Source of the DNA: Scytolyngbya sp. HA4215-MV1 | GTDB taxonomy: Bacteria > Cyanobacteriota > Cyanobacteriia > Leptolyngbyales > Leptolyngbyaceae | Direction: 5' to 3' | Length of the DNA: 64,000 nt | NCBI GenBank assembly: GCA_019359045.1 | Contig: JAHHIA010000010.1 | Coordinates: 1-64,000, forward strand | Shown here: piece by piece, positions 44,748-54,402 of the stretch | Numbering within the stretch: the first letter of the stretch is position 1 | How the letters are laid out: each line of letters starts with the position of its first letter | Translations under genes and position numbers: made by a program | The notes under the pieces: generated by a model | Databases searched by the model: none | What the model saw: only the letters and a program-made list of their open reading frames with translations | Told to the model about the DNA's origin: nothing

Positions 44748-45467
44748 TTATCTCCCTTCTTCGTTTCCCCCAGCCGCTTTGACCAGGGCTGCAAACAGAC
44801 GGGGGTGGATGGATTCGACGGAGGACAATTCTGGATGCCATTGAACCGCAATCAGCCAGGGGTGGTGGAGATGCTCGATCGCTTCGACTAAGCCATCGGC
44901 AGCTTGGGCAACTTGCCGCCAACCTTCTGGAACTGTTTGAACTGCCTGATGATGCCATGAGACAACGGTGAGTTCGGTGCCCAACCATTCTCCCAAACGG
45001 CTCTGGGGATTGATCTGAACCGGGTGTTCGATCGGCCGGCGCGGGTGATCGAGTCGATGGTGAATCTGATCGCCATACACCTCGGGAACATGAGTGATGA
45101 GTGCTCCCCCACTGGCAACTGTGAGAATTTGCATTCCTCGGCAAATTCCTAAGATAGGGATTTTGGAAGCCATCGCTTGTTTCGCTAGAGTCAGTTCAAA
45201 CTCATCCCGTTCTGCGTCCACCATGTAAATGGTGGGGTGATGGCTGCCCCCGTAGGCTTCAGGTGCAATATCTCCACCACCCGAAAAAACCAAACCATCA
45301 ATGATTTCTAGTAGACGAGCAGGTTCTGGTTGGTTCGGTGGAAATAAAATGGGAACGCCGCCTGCTGCCTGGATAGCATCCACGTAAGCACCCGGTAGCG
45401 TAAATTCTCCTGATTCACTGCGGCTGTAAGTTGTGATGCCGATAATAGGAAATTGCCGATCGTTCAA
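44748..45467 (-). CDS. PuuD-like gamma-glutamyl-amide hydrolase (class I amidotransferase fold)
   Basis: The 239-residue protein is a C26-type hydrolase: ITTYSRSESGEFTLPGAYVD at the N-terminus, GLVFSGGGDIAPEAYG, catalytic C109 in LGICRGMQI, and the pair H211/E213 in VQWHPE. Members split gamma-glutamyl-4-aminobutyrate (PuuD) or similar amides to glutamate plus the free acid. It precedes the SDR by 221 bases on the same strand. This is the hydrolase expected at the end of a gamma-glutamylated-amine pathway. The substrate here is uncertain. Confidence 0.88.
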   Translation of the reverse strand: MNDRQFPIIGITTYSRSESGEFTLPGAYVDAIQAAGGVPILFPPNQPEPARLLEIIDGLVFSGGGDIAPEAYGGSHHPTIYMVDAERDEFELTLAKQAMASKIPILGICRGMQILTVASGGALITHVPEVYGDQIHHRLDHPRRPIEHPVQINPQSRLGEWLGTELTVVSWHHQAVQTVPEGWRQVAQAADGLVEAIEHLHHPWLIAVQWHPELSSVESIHPRLFAALVKAAGGNEEGR

Positions 45468-45641
45468 ACCCTGATTCCTTTTGCTGTAACCTGCTCATCA
45501 AAAGTCTAAACGAATATTTCAGCCAGTTCTCAGCCCGCTCTCAAGTTTGGAAGGCAGCATGGAGTTAGGAATTCAGAGGTAAGTGATCTAACATAAAGTT
45601 AGGTAAAGAAAAACTTTTGAAAAGTAAAAAGAGTGGTTCTT

Positions 45642-46295
45642 ATGGGTTTATTTGGATTAGGTAAAAAACTCTCTCTACCAACACAAGCAGAGGCGCTACC
45701 TGGAAGGGCGGCGAAAATGTCAGTGCCCGATCGCCATTTTGTCAATGGCAATCCGCTTCAACCACCCTTTCCTGCGGGACTAGAAATGGCAATGTTTGGG
45801 TTGGGTTGTTTTTGGGGAGCAGAACGAAAATTCTGGCAACAGGAAGGTGTGTTTACCACTGCGGTGGGCTACGCGGCTGGGATGACTCCCAATCCGACCT
45901 ATCAGGAAGTTTGCTCTGGTATGACCGGTCACAATGAGGTCGTTTTGGTGATTTTTGATCCCAGTGTGATCAGCTACGAAACGTTGCTAAAAGTCTTTTG
46001 GGAAAGCCACGATCCCACTCAGGGAATGCGCCAAGGCAATGATGCAGGGACGCAATATCGTTCTGGAATTTATGTTTACTCGGCGGCGCAACGGCAGGCG
46101 GCTGAAGCTGCTCGCGATGCTTATCAGATGGCGCTGAAGGCAGGTGGCTATGGTGCGATTACGACGGAAATTCTGGATGCGCCAGAATTTTACTATGCCG
46201 AAGCTTACCACCAGCAATATTTGGCTAAAAATCCAGGGGGGTATTGTGGTCTAGGTGGTACCAAGGTTTGCTATCCCGAACCGGCACAGGCATAG
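45642..46295 (+). CDS. msrA: Peptide methionine-S-sulfoxide reductase
   Basis: From ATG 45642 ([12 protein letters not shown]) the protein is 217 residues. A GTG three codons earlier is possible. The catalytic Cys is C56 in [13 protein letters not shown]. Further signatures are [47 protein letters not shown] and a C-terminal GYCGLGG with resolving Cys. MsrA reduces the S epimer of oxidised methionine, a repair step against photo-oxidative damage. No msrB is adjacent. Confidence 0.96.
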   Translation: MGLFGLGKKLSLPTQAEALPGRAAKMSVPDRHFVNGNPLQPPFPAGLEMAMFGLGCFWGAERKFWQQEGVFTTAVGYAAGMTPNPTYQEVCSGMTGHNEVVLVIFDPSVISYETLLKVFWESHDPTQGMRQGNDAGTQYRSGIYVYSAAQRQAAEAARDAYQMALKAGGYGAITTEILDAPEFYYAEAYHQQYLAKNPGGYCGLGGTKVCYPEPAQA

Positions 46296-46436
46296 GGTGG
46301 GGGCTCAGGGGATGGGGTGAATAAGCGAATGGGGAATCTGATCTTCAGAACTCAAAATCTGACCTTTTCTATCTTCTCTATTCGTTCTTTGTTCTCTAAC
46401 GCCTCCCCTGTGTTCGACGACTGAAAATGGAATTCC

Positions 46437-47021
46437 TCAGCTCTCGCTGTCTTGGCGAATCCATTTCTCGATCGTCGTGGGGCAATAGTCCGTTAGTAAA
46501 TCGAGCAAGACTTCTGGTTCGGTGGCTTCTAGCACCAGCGATCGATGGTCTGGGCGAACAAACCCCTCTGTGGTGGCTCTGTCGAAGAGTTGAATCAGGG
46601 GATTATAGTAGCCTTCGATATTGAGTAAGCCGCTGGGCTTTTGGTGTAAACCAAGTTGTGTCCAGGTCAGGATTTCGCAAAATTCTTCAAAGGTGCCATA
46701 GCCGCCGGGCATAGCGATGAAGGCATCTGACAGACTTGCCATTAGGGCTTTGCGCTCATGCATCGAACTCACGATATGTAATTGCGTAAGTCCCTGGTGG
46801 AAAAGTTCTTTGGCAGCTAGCATTTCTGGCATCACACCGATGACTTGTCCTCCATTGTTGAGGACGGCATCGGCGACCACCCCCATCAAACCAACATTGC
46901 CACCGCCATACACTAGCCCCAAACCCCGCTGGGCGATCGTCGTTCCCATCGATTGGGCGGCTTTTTTGTAGGCAGCCCTTGCTCCAAAGCTAGAACCACA
47001 GAACACACACACTTGCTTCAC
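46437..47021 (-). CDS. LOG-family phosphoribohydrolase
   Basis: The 194-residue protein has the family markers VCVFCGSSFGARAAY, GRGLVYGGGNVGLMG-type sequence (RGLGLVYGGGNVGLM), and PGGYGTFEEFCEILTWTQLG with the catalytic Glu and Arg (SMHERKALM). LOG proteins remove ribose-5-phosphate from cytokinin-type or AMP-like nucleotides. They belong to the SLOG superfamily, to which the proteins at 32502-34780 also belong. It is divergent from a larger LOG-like gene at 47201, so this is a tandem pair of related enzymes. Confidence 0.93.
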   Translation of the reverse strand: MKQVCVFCGSSFGARAAYKKAAQSMGTTIAQRGLGLVYGGGNVGLMGVVADAVLNNGGQVIGVMPEMLAAKELFHQGLTQLHIVSSMHERKALMASLSDAFIAMPGGYGTFEEFCEILTWTQLGLHQKPSGLLNIEGYYNPLIQLFDRATTEGFVRPDHRSLVLEATEPEVLLDLLTDYCPTTIEKWIRQDSES

Positions 47022-47200
47022 GGATTGTTTTCTCTCGCAACACTGAAAAGCTAAGTTAGCACATTGCGGGAGGTCGTTTTGTTTATAGGAAAAAATTCTC
47101 TCTTACCTATGCTTTAGGAAGGTATTGGGTGATCGAAAAGATTGGGCGATCGCTCCCCTCAAAACATTAGAATGGTGATCCTGCCAGTTCTAAGGAATGC

Positions 47201-48271
47201 ATGACTCAACTCTCTTCCTCTAAAGCGCTTGAGTCTCTTCGAGTAGACATCAATGAGCTAATTGATCAGCTACCCACTACAAAGCACGGAGAACTTATTC
47301 AACAGGCGCTTGCCACTGTGGTGCAGATGGCTGATGGCGACATCGATCGCTTGGATTGGAAAATCCTAAATGCTTCGCTACGCGATATGGAGCAAGCCTT
47401 TAAGGTTTTTTATCCTTATCGCCATGTGCGGAAAATTGCTATTTTTGGCTCCGCCCGGATTGCGCCCAATCAACCGGAATACCAACTGGCGATCGACTTT
47501 GCCCGCTGTGTAACCCAGCAAGGTTTTATGGTGATTACCGGGGCTGGCGGTGGCATCATGCAGGCAGGGAATGAGGGGGCAGGTGCAGAGAATTCATTTG
47601 GGCTAAATATTCAGCTTCCTTTTGAGCAAGGGGCAAATCCATTTATCGAGGGTGATCCCAAACTGGTTCCATTTAAGTATTTCTTTACCCGGAAACTATT
47701 TTTCTTGCGAGAAAGCGATGCGCTGGCGCTGTTTCCAGGGGGGTTTGGTACACAGGATGAGGCGTTTGAATGTTTGACGCTCACGCAAACTGGTAAATCG
47801 GCTCCGGTGCCATTGGTCTTGATCGACTGTCCCGGTGGTGATTACTGGCACGATTGGCACAACTATATTCACAAGCAATTACTGAGACGGGGCTTGATCA
47901 GTTCTCAAGATCCCAGTCTGTATACGATTACCGATCGCCTGGATGTGGCTTGCGAAGCAATTTCAGGTTTCTACCGGGTTTATCACTCCAGTCGCTATGT
48001 CGGTAGCAAATTGGTCATGCGGCTGAAGTCAGAACTTTCGGATATGCACCTAGAGAAGCTCAACGCTACATTTAGTGACATTTTAGTCAAAGGGCGGATT
48101 GAGAAAAGTCGCGCTTTGCCCCAGGAAAGCAGGGATGAGACGCTCGAATTACCCCGCCTGGTGCTGTACTTTAACCAGCGGGATTTGGGACGCTTGTACC
48201 AACTCATTGCTGCGATCAATGAATTGGGGACTCCTTCTCCAGAGATTTCTGCCCATCCAGAACGGAAGTGA
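47201..48271 (+). CDS. Large LOG-family protein
   Basis: This 356-residue protein has an N-terminal helical extension of about 75 residues and then a LOG/SLOG Rossmann domain: KIAIFGSARIAPNQPEYQLA, MVITGAGGGIMQAGNEGAG, FGLNIQLPFEQG, FFTRKLFFLRESDALALF and FPGGFGTQDEAFECLTLTQ. The catalytic Glu (DEAFE) is kept. The C-terminal 100 residues are a helix-rich extension. The long form is common in cyanobacteria and distinct from the short LOG next to it. The natural substrate is unknown. Confidence 0.88.
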   Translation: MTQLSSSKALESLRVDINELIDQLPTTKHGELIQQALATVVQMADGDIDRLDWKILNASLRDMEQAFKVFYPYRHVRKIAIFGSARIAPNQPEYQLAIDFARCVTQQGFMVITGAGGGIMQAGNEGAGAENSFGLNIQLPFEQGANPFIEGDPKLVPFKYFFTRKLFFLRESDALALFPGGFGTQDEAFECLTLTQTGKSAPVPLVLIDCPGGDYWHDWHNYIHKQLLRRGLISSQDPSLYTITDRLDVACEAISGFYRVYHSSRYVGSKLVMRLKSELSDMHLEKLNATFSDILVKGRIEKSRALPQESRDETLELPRLVLYFNQRDLGRLYQLIAAINELGTPSPEISAHPERK

Positions 48272-48287
48272 TGGGTGTGGAGACGAC

Positions 48288-48324
48288 AAAAGTGCCCCTA
48301 AGTCTTTAAATTAGGGGCACTTTT
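48288..48324. terminator. Bidirectional terminator between LOG and E2 genes
   Basis: AAAAGTGCCCCTAA (48288-48301) and TTAGGGGCACTTTT (48311-48324) form a perfect 14-bp stem with a 9-base loop. The arms provide T-runs in both directions. It lies between two convergent stops, 16 and 10 bases away. Confidence 0.9.
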
Positions 48325-48333
48325 CACCATTCC

Positions 48334-49623
48334 TTACATTGTTAACGACTGGACGTTTGTTTCAATTAGGATTGCTAAATCTTTAAGGAAAGCGGCGGCA
48401 TGGGCACCGTAAATAATTCGGTGATCGCTGGTCAGGTTGACTTGCATTTGTTGCTTCACACCCAACATGCCGTCGGCGGTGGCAACTACTTGGGGACGTG
48501 ATGCCCCGATCGCCAAAATAGCTCCCTGTCCAGGGGGCAAAATGGCATCGAAGCGATCGACCCCAAACATCCCCAAATTGGACAAAGTAAAGTTACCGGA
48601 GCTGTATTCCTCTGGTTGTAGTTGCTTGGAACGGGCACGATCGACCAAATCTTTCCAGGTACGAGACAAGGAATAAATATCGACCTGATCCGCATTCTGT
48701 AACACAGGGGTAATCAACCCACCATCATCCATCGCGACTGCAACTGAAACATTGATGGCAGTGCTGTAGCGAATGCCCTGGTCTACATAGCTGGCATAGA
48801 GCAAAGGATGCTTTTTCAGCGTGACTCCGACTGCCTTTGCCAACAGCGCTGTCATCGTCACGCCTTTAGATTTAATTTGCTTGTAGAGTTTATCTAGAGC
48901 ATCGGTTGTGATGGTATAGCCCACTCGATAGACAGGAGTTTGCAAACTGGCGACCATATTCCGCACAACCGCGTTTTGCAGAGTCGTCATTGGAACGACT
49001 TGCCCTGGGGTGACCGGAGCTGCAACTGGCGTGGGTGCAGGATGGGCTGGCGCAGCGATCGGTGCGATCGTGGGTGCTGGTGCAACTGGAGCGGGAGCTT
49101 TACCCTGATTGACAGCGGCTTCTACATCCTCGGCGACGATCCGCCCGTGCGGCCCCGAACCCTGAAGGGTGCTCAGGTCAACTTTTAAGTCTTTCGCTAA
49201 ACGACGAGCACGGGGTGAAACAATGATCCGTCCGCTGCTTGCCCGACTTCCGTTTGATTTGGTTGTGACCGAGGCTACGACAGGTTCAGCCACAGTCGCT
49301 GTGGGGGCTGTGGCAGTTGTGGGGACAGGCGCAGATGCGGATGCAGTGGAAGCTGCTTGCTGTTGAGCGGTGGCGATTTCTGCTTCACTTTCTGCCAGGA
49401 GGGCAATCGCCGCTCCCACGGTTGCCACGTCGCCTGCTGCAACTACGATCGTTGCCAAGTAGCCTTCATAAAAAGACTCAACATCCATGTCTGCCTTATC
49501 AGACTCAACCACCACCACGGTTTCGCCTTTTTCGACCTTATCACCCGGTGACTTTAGCCAGGAAACAATTTTTCCTTCGGTCATGGTGGAACTCAGAGCA
49601 GGCATGAAGATTTCGCGAATCAT
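48334..49623 (-). CDS. pdhC: Pyruvate dehydrogenase E2, dihydrolipoamide acetyltransferase
   Basis: The 429-residue protein has one lipoyl domain (1-77; lipoylated K43 in VVESDKADMDVES), an Ala/Pro-rich linker, an E3-binding domain (SPRARRLAKDLKVDLSTLQG, about 138-172), a second Ala/Pro linker, and a catalytic domain from about 215 ending with the active-site motif TSDHRIIYGAHAAAFL. It transfers acetyl from lipoamide to CoA. One lipoyl domain is the usual cyanobacterial and plastid form. Pyruvate rather than 2-oxoglutarate is favoured because cyanobacteria generally lack the latter complex. Confidence 0.93.
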   Translation of the reverse strand: MIREIFMPALSSTMTEGKIVSWLKSPGDKVEKGETVVVVESDKADMDVESFYEGYLATIVVAAGDVATVGAAIALLAESEAEIATAQQQAASTASASAPVPTTATAPTATVAEPVVASVTTKSNGSRASSGRIIVSPRARRLAKDLKVDLSTLQGSGPHGRIVAEDVEAAVNQGKAPAPVAPAPTIAPIAAPAHPAPTPVAAPVTPGQVVPMTTLQNAVVRNMVASLQTPVYRVGYTITTDALDKLYKQIKSKGVTMTALLAKAVGVTLKKHPLLYASYVDQGIRYSTAINVSVAVAMDDGGLITPVLQNADQVDIYSLSRTWKDLVDRARSKQLQPEEYSSGNFTLSNLGMFGVDRFDAILPPGQGAILAIGASRPQVVATADGMLGVKQQMQVNLTSDHRIIYGAHAAAFLKDLAILIETNVQSLTM

Positions 49624-49985
49624 GAGGCAGTTACAGAGTTAGATGGATGTGAAGTTCAAAGCAATTTAAACCCTATCGGATTTTATCGGATTCTGGGGAT
49701 GGGTGCTGAGTAAAGTTGCATTTTGCCATTGGACTCTCGGTGATCACACATAAACTCGCAGTGGTTCTATCTAAAAGACTGGGGAGTGAATCAGAGCTAC
49801 AGTGTTTTCTGGAGGGAGTAAACTGCGACTATCCGAACAAAATGTGCCTGCGCGGACTAAAAGAATCTTTCAACTCACGCAGGCAGTTTTACAATTATTG
49901 CCGTGATTTTAATCGCTAGGGAAATTCTCCACCATGAATAGCGACACTTGCCAATTGTCAATGAGACACTACGGAGGAGATTTCG
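49624..49985. other. Upstream region of the E2 gene
   Basis: About 362 bases between two minus-strand genes. No gene or RNA was recognised. It should hold the promoter of pdhC. A 67-codon plus-strand frame at 49716-49919 has no family resemblance. Confidence 0.35.
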
Positions 49986-50435
49986 TTAAACATTACCGCG
50001 AATTTCTTCTACCACACCATCACGCAGTAGAATTTCTACTTGCATTTTTTCGACCAGATTATCCCCCACTTCAACGCGGAAGAAACTATCCACTTGTCCT
50101 TGATTTACTTCTTGATCTAATTCCAGCAAATGAACCTGGTTCAACTGTTGCAAAATCTGGTTTTTTTGCTCCAACAAGCCACTTTTCTGCTGATTGACTT
50201 GTACCTGGAGGTTCTCAATTTGCTGTAGCGTCTCGGGCCCGGGCGGCTTCAAGCTTTGCTTTTGGATTTCAGCAATCATGCGCTGCCCCTGCATTTCAAG
50301 CTGTTGTAACTGGTTATCAAGCTGGTTAATTTGAGCTTGAAGTTGCTGTTGTGCTTCATCTTTCCATCGTGGTGTGACGATTGCTTTGACGTTCACAGCA
50401 CGCTTCAAAAGCAAATGGGAATTGGAGAGATCCAT
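49986..50435 (-). CDS. YlqD-family protein
   Basis: The 149-residue protein matches the YlqD layout: a short beta start (LLLKRAVNVKAIVTPRW), a long coiled coil rich in Gln (about 25-105: LQAQINQLDNQLQQLEMQGQ), and a C-terminal beta part (DSFFRVEVGDNLVEKMQVEI, LLRDGVVEEIRGNV). The role is not established. It lies 45 bases after the acyl-CoA synthetase start region's opposite end on the same strand, downstream of that gene, so co-transcription is possible. Confidence 0.85.
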   Translation of the reverse strand: MDLSNSHLLLKRAVNVKAIVTPRWKDEAQQQLQAQINQLDNQLQQLEMQGQRMIAEIQKQSLKPPGPETLQQIENLQVQVNQQKSGLLEQKNQILQQLNQVHLLELDQEVNQGQVDSFFRVEVGDNLVEKMQVEILLRDGVVEEIRGNV

Positions 50436-50480
50436 AGGGTTCTGTTAGACAAAAGGAGTGAGAAACGTTACGGGATGCGC

Positions 50481-52493
50481 TTAAGCAAACATCTCGTTGA
50501 TCATATCCTGGTAGCGATCCATCACGACATTCCGGCGAACTTTCAGTGTCTGGGTCATCAGCCCATTTTCGATCGAAAAGGGTTCTAAGATTAGGCGAAA
50601 TGGTCCAATCCGATCATCAGGTCGATAGCCAGGACGATCTTGTACCCGACGATTGAGTTCTTGCCGAATCAAATCTTGAATAGGTTTACTATCCAGAATG
50701 GGTGCAGTCGGCGCAGTGCCTTCTCCTCCTTTCTGGTTGGTTTCTCCCAGTTCCGGCAATTGCAGATTTAGATTTTCAGCCGCTATCCACTTTTTCAGTT
50801 CTTCCAAATTAGGCACAATCAGAGCACCCAACGATCGCTGATCCTGTCCCACCAGCATGATCTGGTCAATATAAGGGCAGCGCAGACAGGCATCTTCGAT
50901 CGGCTGCGGTTCAATGTTTTCGCCATTGGTGAGCACGATCGTATCCTTTGCCCGTCCCGTCAGCACCAGATCATTGGCTGGCGTTACCCAGCCCAAATCG
51001 CCTGAATCAAACCAACCTTCGGGGTCAATCGCTTTTGCGGTTGCTTGAGGATTATTGTAGTAGCCCTGCATCACTTGAGGACCGCGAATCAACACCAAGC
51101 CACGTTGCCCCTGCGGCAATGGTTTTCGGCTATCAGGATCGACGATTCTGATCTCTGTACCGGGGATGGGTTGTCCTGCTGACCCTCTCAGATTTCGCCA
51201 GGGGCGACGGGCATTGGTCACCGGAGCTGTTTCGGTCAAGCCATAGCCCACCAACACTTCGACCCCCACAATTTCAAAAAAGTCGTCTAGATGCTTAGCA
51301 AGGGAACCCCCACCGCTAATCACTTGTTTTAGCTGACCTCCGGTTGCCTCCCGCACTTTTTGGTAGACTAGCTTGTTCCCCAGCGCATGAACCGGCGCCA
51401 AAATTGCTGCTTGGAGCATTGCCCCCCCCCGTTCTGCCAGTGAAGGGGACAAATTTTCCAGGCTTAGTCCCTGTGCGATGCGACGAGCCAGAATGTAGCG
51501 CTGGCTATTGGTCAAAAAGAATTGAATTAATTTTTGTTTCTTAGCGGGTTGTTCACGAAATTGCTTCTGGATACCTTCATAAATTGACTCCCAAAGGCGT
51601 GGCACTCCTACCATATAGTTGGGTTGATAGTGCTTGATGTCTTTTTTGACCGATCGTAAATTGGTGTAAATCTGAGCACAGCCCTGAGAGAACAAGAAAT
51701 ATTCGATTGTCCGCTCGTAGGCGTGCCAAGTTGGCAAAATGCTGAGAACTCGGCTGCCCCCCTGCGGTTGCACTACCACCCCCAGGGTATTGACCTGGTG
51801 CATCAAATTGCCATGGGTGAGCATGACCCCTTTGGGTTTGCCCGTTGTGCCGGAGGTGTACAGCAAGGTCGCCAGATCCGATCGGGTTCGCTGTATCGGT
51901 TGGAGTGTCGAGGGTGCCCCTAACTCCATGACTTGCGAGAAGGTGAGAATTTTTAAGGTTTCATTGGCATCAGGCTTCTCTTCTGATAGCCAAATGACAA
52001 ACTCAATAGGCAAATCATCCAGTTGTACGCGAAGTTTCTGAAAGGTGGCGCGATCTTCGGTGACGATAGCCCTACTGCCACTATCGGCAATCATATACAG
52101 CAGTTCTTCGCGATCGGCTTGGGAACTCCGCACCACATTCACTGCGCCTGCCATCATCATCCCCTGATCCGCAATCAACCAACGGGGGCTATTGTCAGCA
52201 AACAAGGCAATCCGATCGCCCGGTTTGACTCCCAATAATTGCAACCCACTGGCAAAGTGCTGCAATTGCTCATAAAGCCCCCCAAAGGTCATCATCACTT
52301 CTGGTTTGGCATGAGGATCGTGAATCGCTACCTTATCCCGAAATCGTTGAGCGGTGAGTGCCCATAGCTCTGGCACCGTGGCGATCGCATTGTAATCCAC
52401 CATGTGCTTGAGATTATTGCGCTCAAGCTCGGTCATGGGGTAAGGAGAAGAGAAGGCGGAAGGGGGCATGGTCATCGACTTAATTAAGCTCAC
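50481..52493 (-). CDS. Long-chain acyl-CoA/acyl-ACP synthetase (AMP-binding)
   Basis: The 670-residue enzyme has the AMP-binding motif LLYTSGTTGKPKGVMLTH, VISGGGSLAKHLDDFF, LVGYGLTETAPV, and the adenylation core WFDSGDLGWVTPANDLVLTGR. Length and order match cyanobacterial acyl-ACP synthetase (Aas/FadD type), which reactivates free fatty acids with ATP for membrane lipid recycling. The first codons (MSLIKSMTMPPSAF) contain several possible starts. The C-terminal lid (RDNVVMDRYQDMI-like end) is complete. Confidence 0.92.
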   Translation of the reverse strand: MSLIKSMTMPPSAFSSPYPMTELERNNLKHMVDYNAIATVPELWALTAQRFRDKVAIHDPHAKPEVMMTFGGLYEQLQHFASGLQLLGVKPGDRIALFADNSPRWLIADQGMMMAGAVNVVRSSQADREELLYMIADSGSRAIVTEDRATFQKLRVQLDDLPIEFVIWLSEEKPDANETLKILTFSQVMELGAPSTLQPIQRTRSDLATLLYTSGTTGKPKGVMLTHGNLMHQVNTLGVVVQPQGGSRVLSILPTWHAYERTIEYFLFSQGCAQIYTNLRSVKKDIKHYQPNYMVGVPRLWESIYEGIQKQFREQPAKKQKLIQFFLTNSQRYILARRIAQGLSLENLSPSLAERGGAMLQAAILAPVHALGNKLVYQKVREATGGQLKQVISGGGSLAKHLDDFFEIVGVEVLVGYGLTETAPVTNARRPWRNLRGSAGQPIPGTEIRIVDPDSRKPLPQGQRGLVLIRGPQVMQGYYNNPQATAKAIDPEGWFDSGDLGWVTPANDLVLTGRAKDTIVLTNGENIEPQPIEDACLRCPYIDQIMLVGQDQRSLGALIVPNLEELKKWIAAENLNLQLPELGETNQKGGEGTAPTAPILDSKPIQDLIRQELNRRVQDRPGYRPDDRIGPFRLILEPFSIENGLMTQTLKVRRNVVMDRYQDMINEMFA

Positions 52494-53057
52494 TGCATAG
52501 GATTGCTATATTCAACCTTATCGTGATGAACCAAGCCCAATGATAGAAATGCAGCCAGAATAATTTCTGGCTGGAATTAGGCTGAAAGTTCACATTTCAG
52601 TCCGGTGATTTCTATTGTGTTTTCTCTACGAGTCGCTTAAACGAAATCTTCAAGATAGGTGAAAGGTCAATAACAAGGTTGTCGCCCGTCTCTGCTATTT
52701 CCGTAATATTACTGCGATATAAACCCCATTAAATGTAATTTTTATTGCCAAGATTTTTGGATCGTTGAGGGGGCTTGAGCGAAAAATGTTTGATTTTAGG
52801 TCATTCTATCCATCTACTAATGATGCTAATGAAAATTTATTCTTAAAGGCAAAAATAGACCTAAATACAGCCTGCATGTGGGTCTATAAAATTTCTCCGT
52901 GTTAGCAGAGATGATATTTTGATTTTTTCAAAAAAATGCCTATTGAGTTGAGGCAGAAACTCGGTAGCCCACCGATAAGGTGCTGCGATTCGGTGACCCC
53001 AAATATTTAGGGTCACAGGGTTAATTGCCCAGCAGGTTATGATTTATGCTGCTTGTT
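52494..53057. other. Intergenic region with two hairpins
   Basis: No gene recognised. AGCCAGAA-TAAT-TTCTGGCT (52553-52572) is a perfect 8-bp hairpin just upstream of the synthetase. GTGACCC (52993-52999) and GGGTCAC (53010-53016) form a 7-bp stem 42 bases past the stop of the next minus-strand gene, a possible terminator. The middle is A/T-rich (TAATTTTTATTGCC). Confidence 0.45.
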
Positions 53058-53489
53058 CTATGCCGATCGAAACCGTGGGTTCGCTCTCAAATCGCTTAAT
53101 TGGAAGTTTTGTACCCAGTCCACAAAAGATTCGCTGATTAAGTCTGCCTCTGACTGGCTGACGAGCAGGGCAGTATAGTGTGCTCTCTGTTTCACAATAA
53201 TGGCGCAATATTCAGCCCCGTAAATGGTGGCGTGGTGAAATCCTTCCAAACGCAAAGAAGACATCAGGAGCGATCGCAGTCCCAAAGCTTGAAAAATTGT
53301 TTGCACCCAACTCATGTTGCTACTTTCTGCGGTTGTGAAATATTCCTTTGGCAGGCCATTCAAATCAAAAATAGCTGCACCCATGACACGATCTGAATAA
53401 GAAGTTTGCCCATCCTGGGAACTCTCAGGATGAAGCAACTGGGAATCGGCATTGATAGGCATAGCTAGTTCTGAAAAGCCAACGGACAT
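53058..53489 (-). CDS. Roadblock/LC7-like hypothetical protein
   Basis: The 143-residue protein has a core of about 100 residues reading as alternating helix and strand (VMGAAIFDLNGLPKEYF, MSWVQTIFQALGLRSLL, FHHATIYGAEYCAIIVKQRA, YTALLVSQSEADLISESFV). This is the alpha-beta order of Roadblock/LC7 proteins such as MglB, which regulate small GTPases or serve as scaffold subunits. The N-terminal 30 residues are flexible. I am fairly but not fully sure of the fold. No GTPase gene is adjacent. Confidence 0.6.
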   Translation of the reverse strand: MSVGFSELAMPINADSQLLHPESSQDGQTSYSDRVMGAAIFDLNGLPKEYFTTAESSNMSWVQTIFQALGLRSLLMSSLRLEGFHHATIYGAEYCAIIVKQRAHYTALLVSQSEADLISESFVDWVQNFQLSDLRANPRFRSA

Positions 53490-54402
53490 GGATTTACATG
53501 GAAAAGATAGTGATTGGGATGCCTAGTAGCCAGGGATATGAGTAACCAAATTTCCCCAGTTACACCTTAAGTTAATCTTAAACCCGGATTCGCTTTTAAC
53601 CCTAAGGGGGAACAACCTCTGATCTTGGCTTTTAGTAATCAAACCACAGCAAGCGATCATTGCTTCGCTTGTCAGTATTGGTCTGGAGAAGCCATTGCGA
53701 AATATCCGAACCGACTTTGAAAATGCTAAAAATCCCGGAAGGCGTAAAAGAAAAATTATGATTCTTTTTTCCCATTCAGATGTACTGAATCGTAGCTGTT
53801 CAAGAACTTTGCGAATGCTCCGGAAATTTGATGATTTTGCTCTAGATATATTATTGACATCTTTAAAAACTATGGAACAAGTTTTTCAAAAATATCAATA
53901 ACGCCTCTAAAACCACATCAAAAATTTAATGATTTTTAGTGAATGAAAAAGGTATATGCTTCTCCCTGAAACGAATCCATCAAACTACTGACTCGGGAAT
54001 CAGACTTCAAAAACCTTTAATAACCTTCAAAAACCTTCAAAAGACTGCTTGTATTGAGTAAAGCTGTAGTGAGGACTTGAGGTTAAGTGATGGGGCGTAA
54101 AGCCAGGCATACAGACCTTTTTATCCCTAAAACCTGACATTTGCTACAGCAGTGACTCCAGGTGCACCCTAACAAACCTAACAAAAGAGCGACGACAGAC
54201 AAAACGTTCGCGAGTTTATGAAAGTCTTAATTCCTTCAGGGATAGATAGCTTTAATGGTTTCCTGGCTACTTGGCTCCTGCCTTAGTTTAGAAAAATCTA
54301 CTGGTTCTATGCGACCGTAAAATCGCGATGAATTATTCAGGATCACTTAATCAATTGCCCCAACCTGGGTAGAACTGCGGAGTTGGCTGGGGCAGAGAAA
54401 AG
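53490..54402. other. 913-bp region without a supported gene
   Basis: Nothing coding-like is seen. It contains a short tandem repeat of CCTTCAAAAA type at about 54007-54044 (three imperfect copies). A 68-codon frame at 53695-53901 lacks family resemblance. The final 40 bases include GGCAGAGAAAAG/TTTTTTCTGCC, which overlaps the amidohydrolase stop and could act as its terminator on the minus strand. Confidence 0.4.

Noticed and set aside
49716-49919. 67-codon plus-strand frame upstream of pdhC
   Set aside because: Lies in the promoter region of a minus-strand gene and shows no family signal.
53695-53901. 68-codon frame in the 53.5-54.4 kb gap
   Set aside because: Basic/aromatic chance sequence without a ribosome-binding site or family match.
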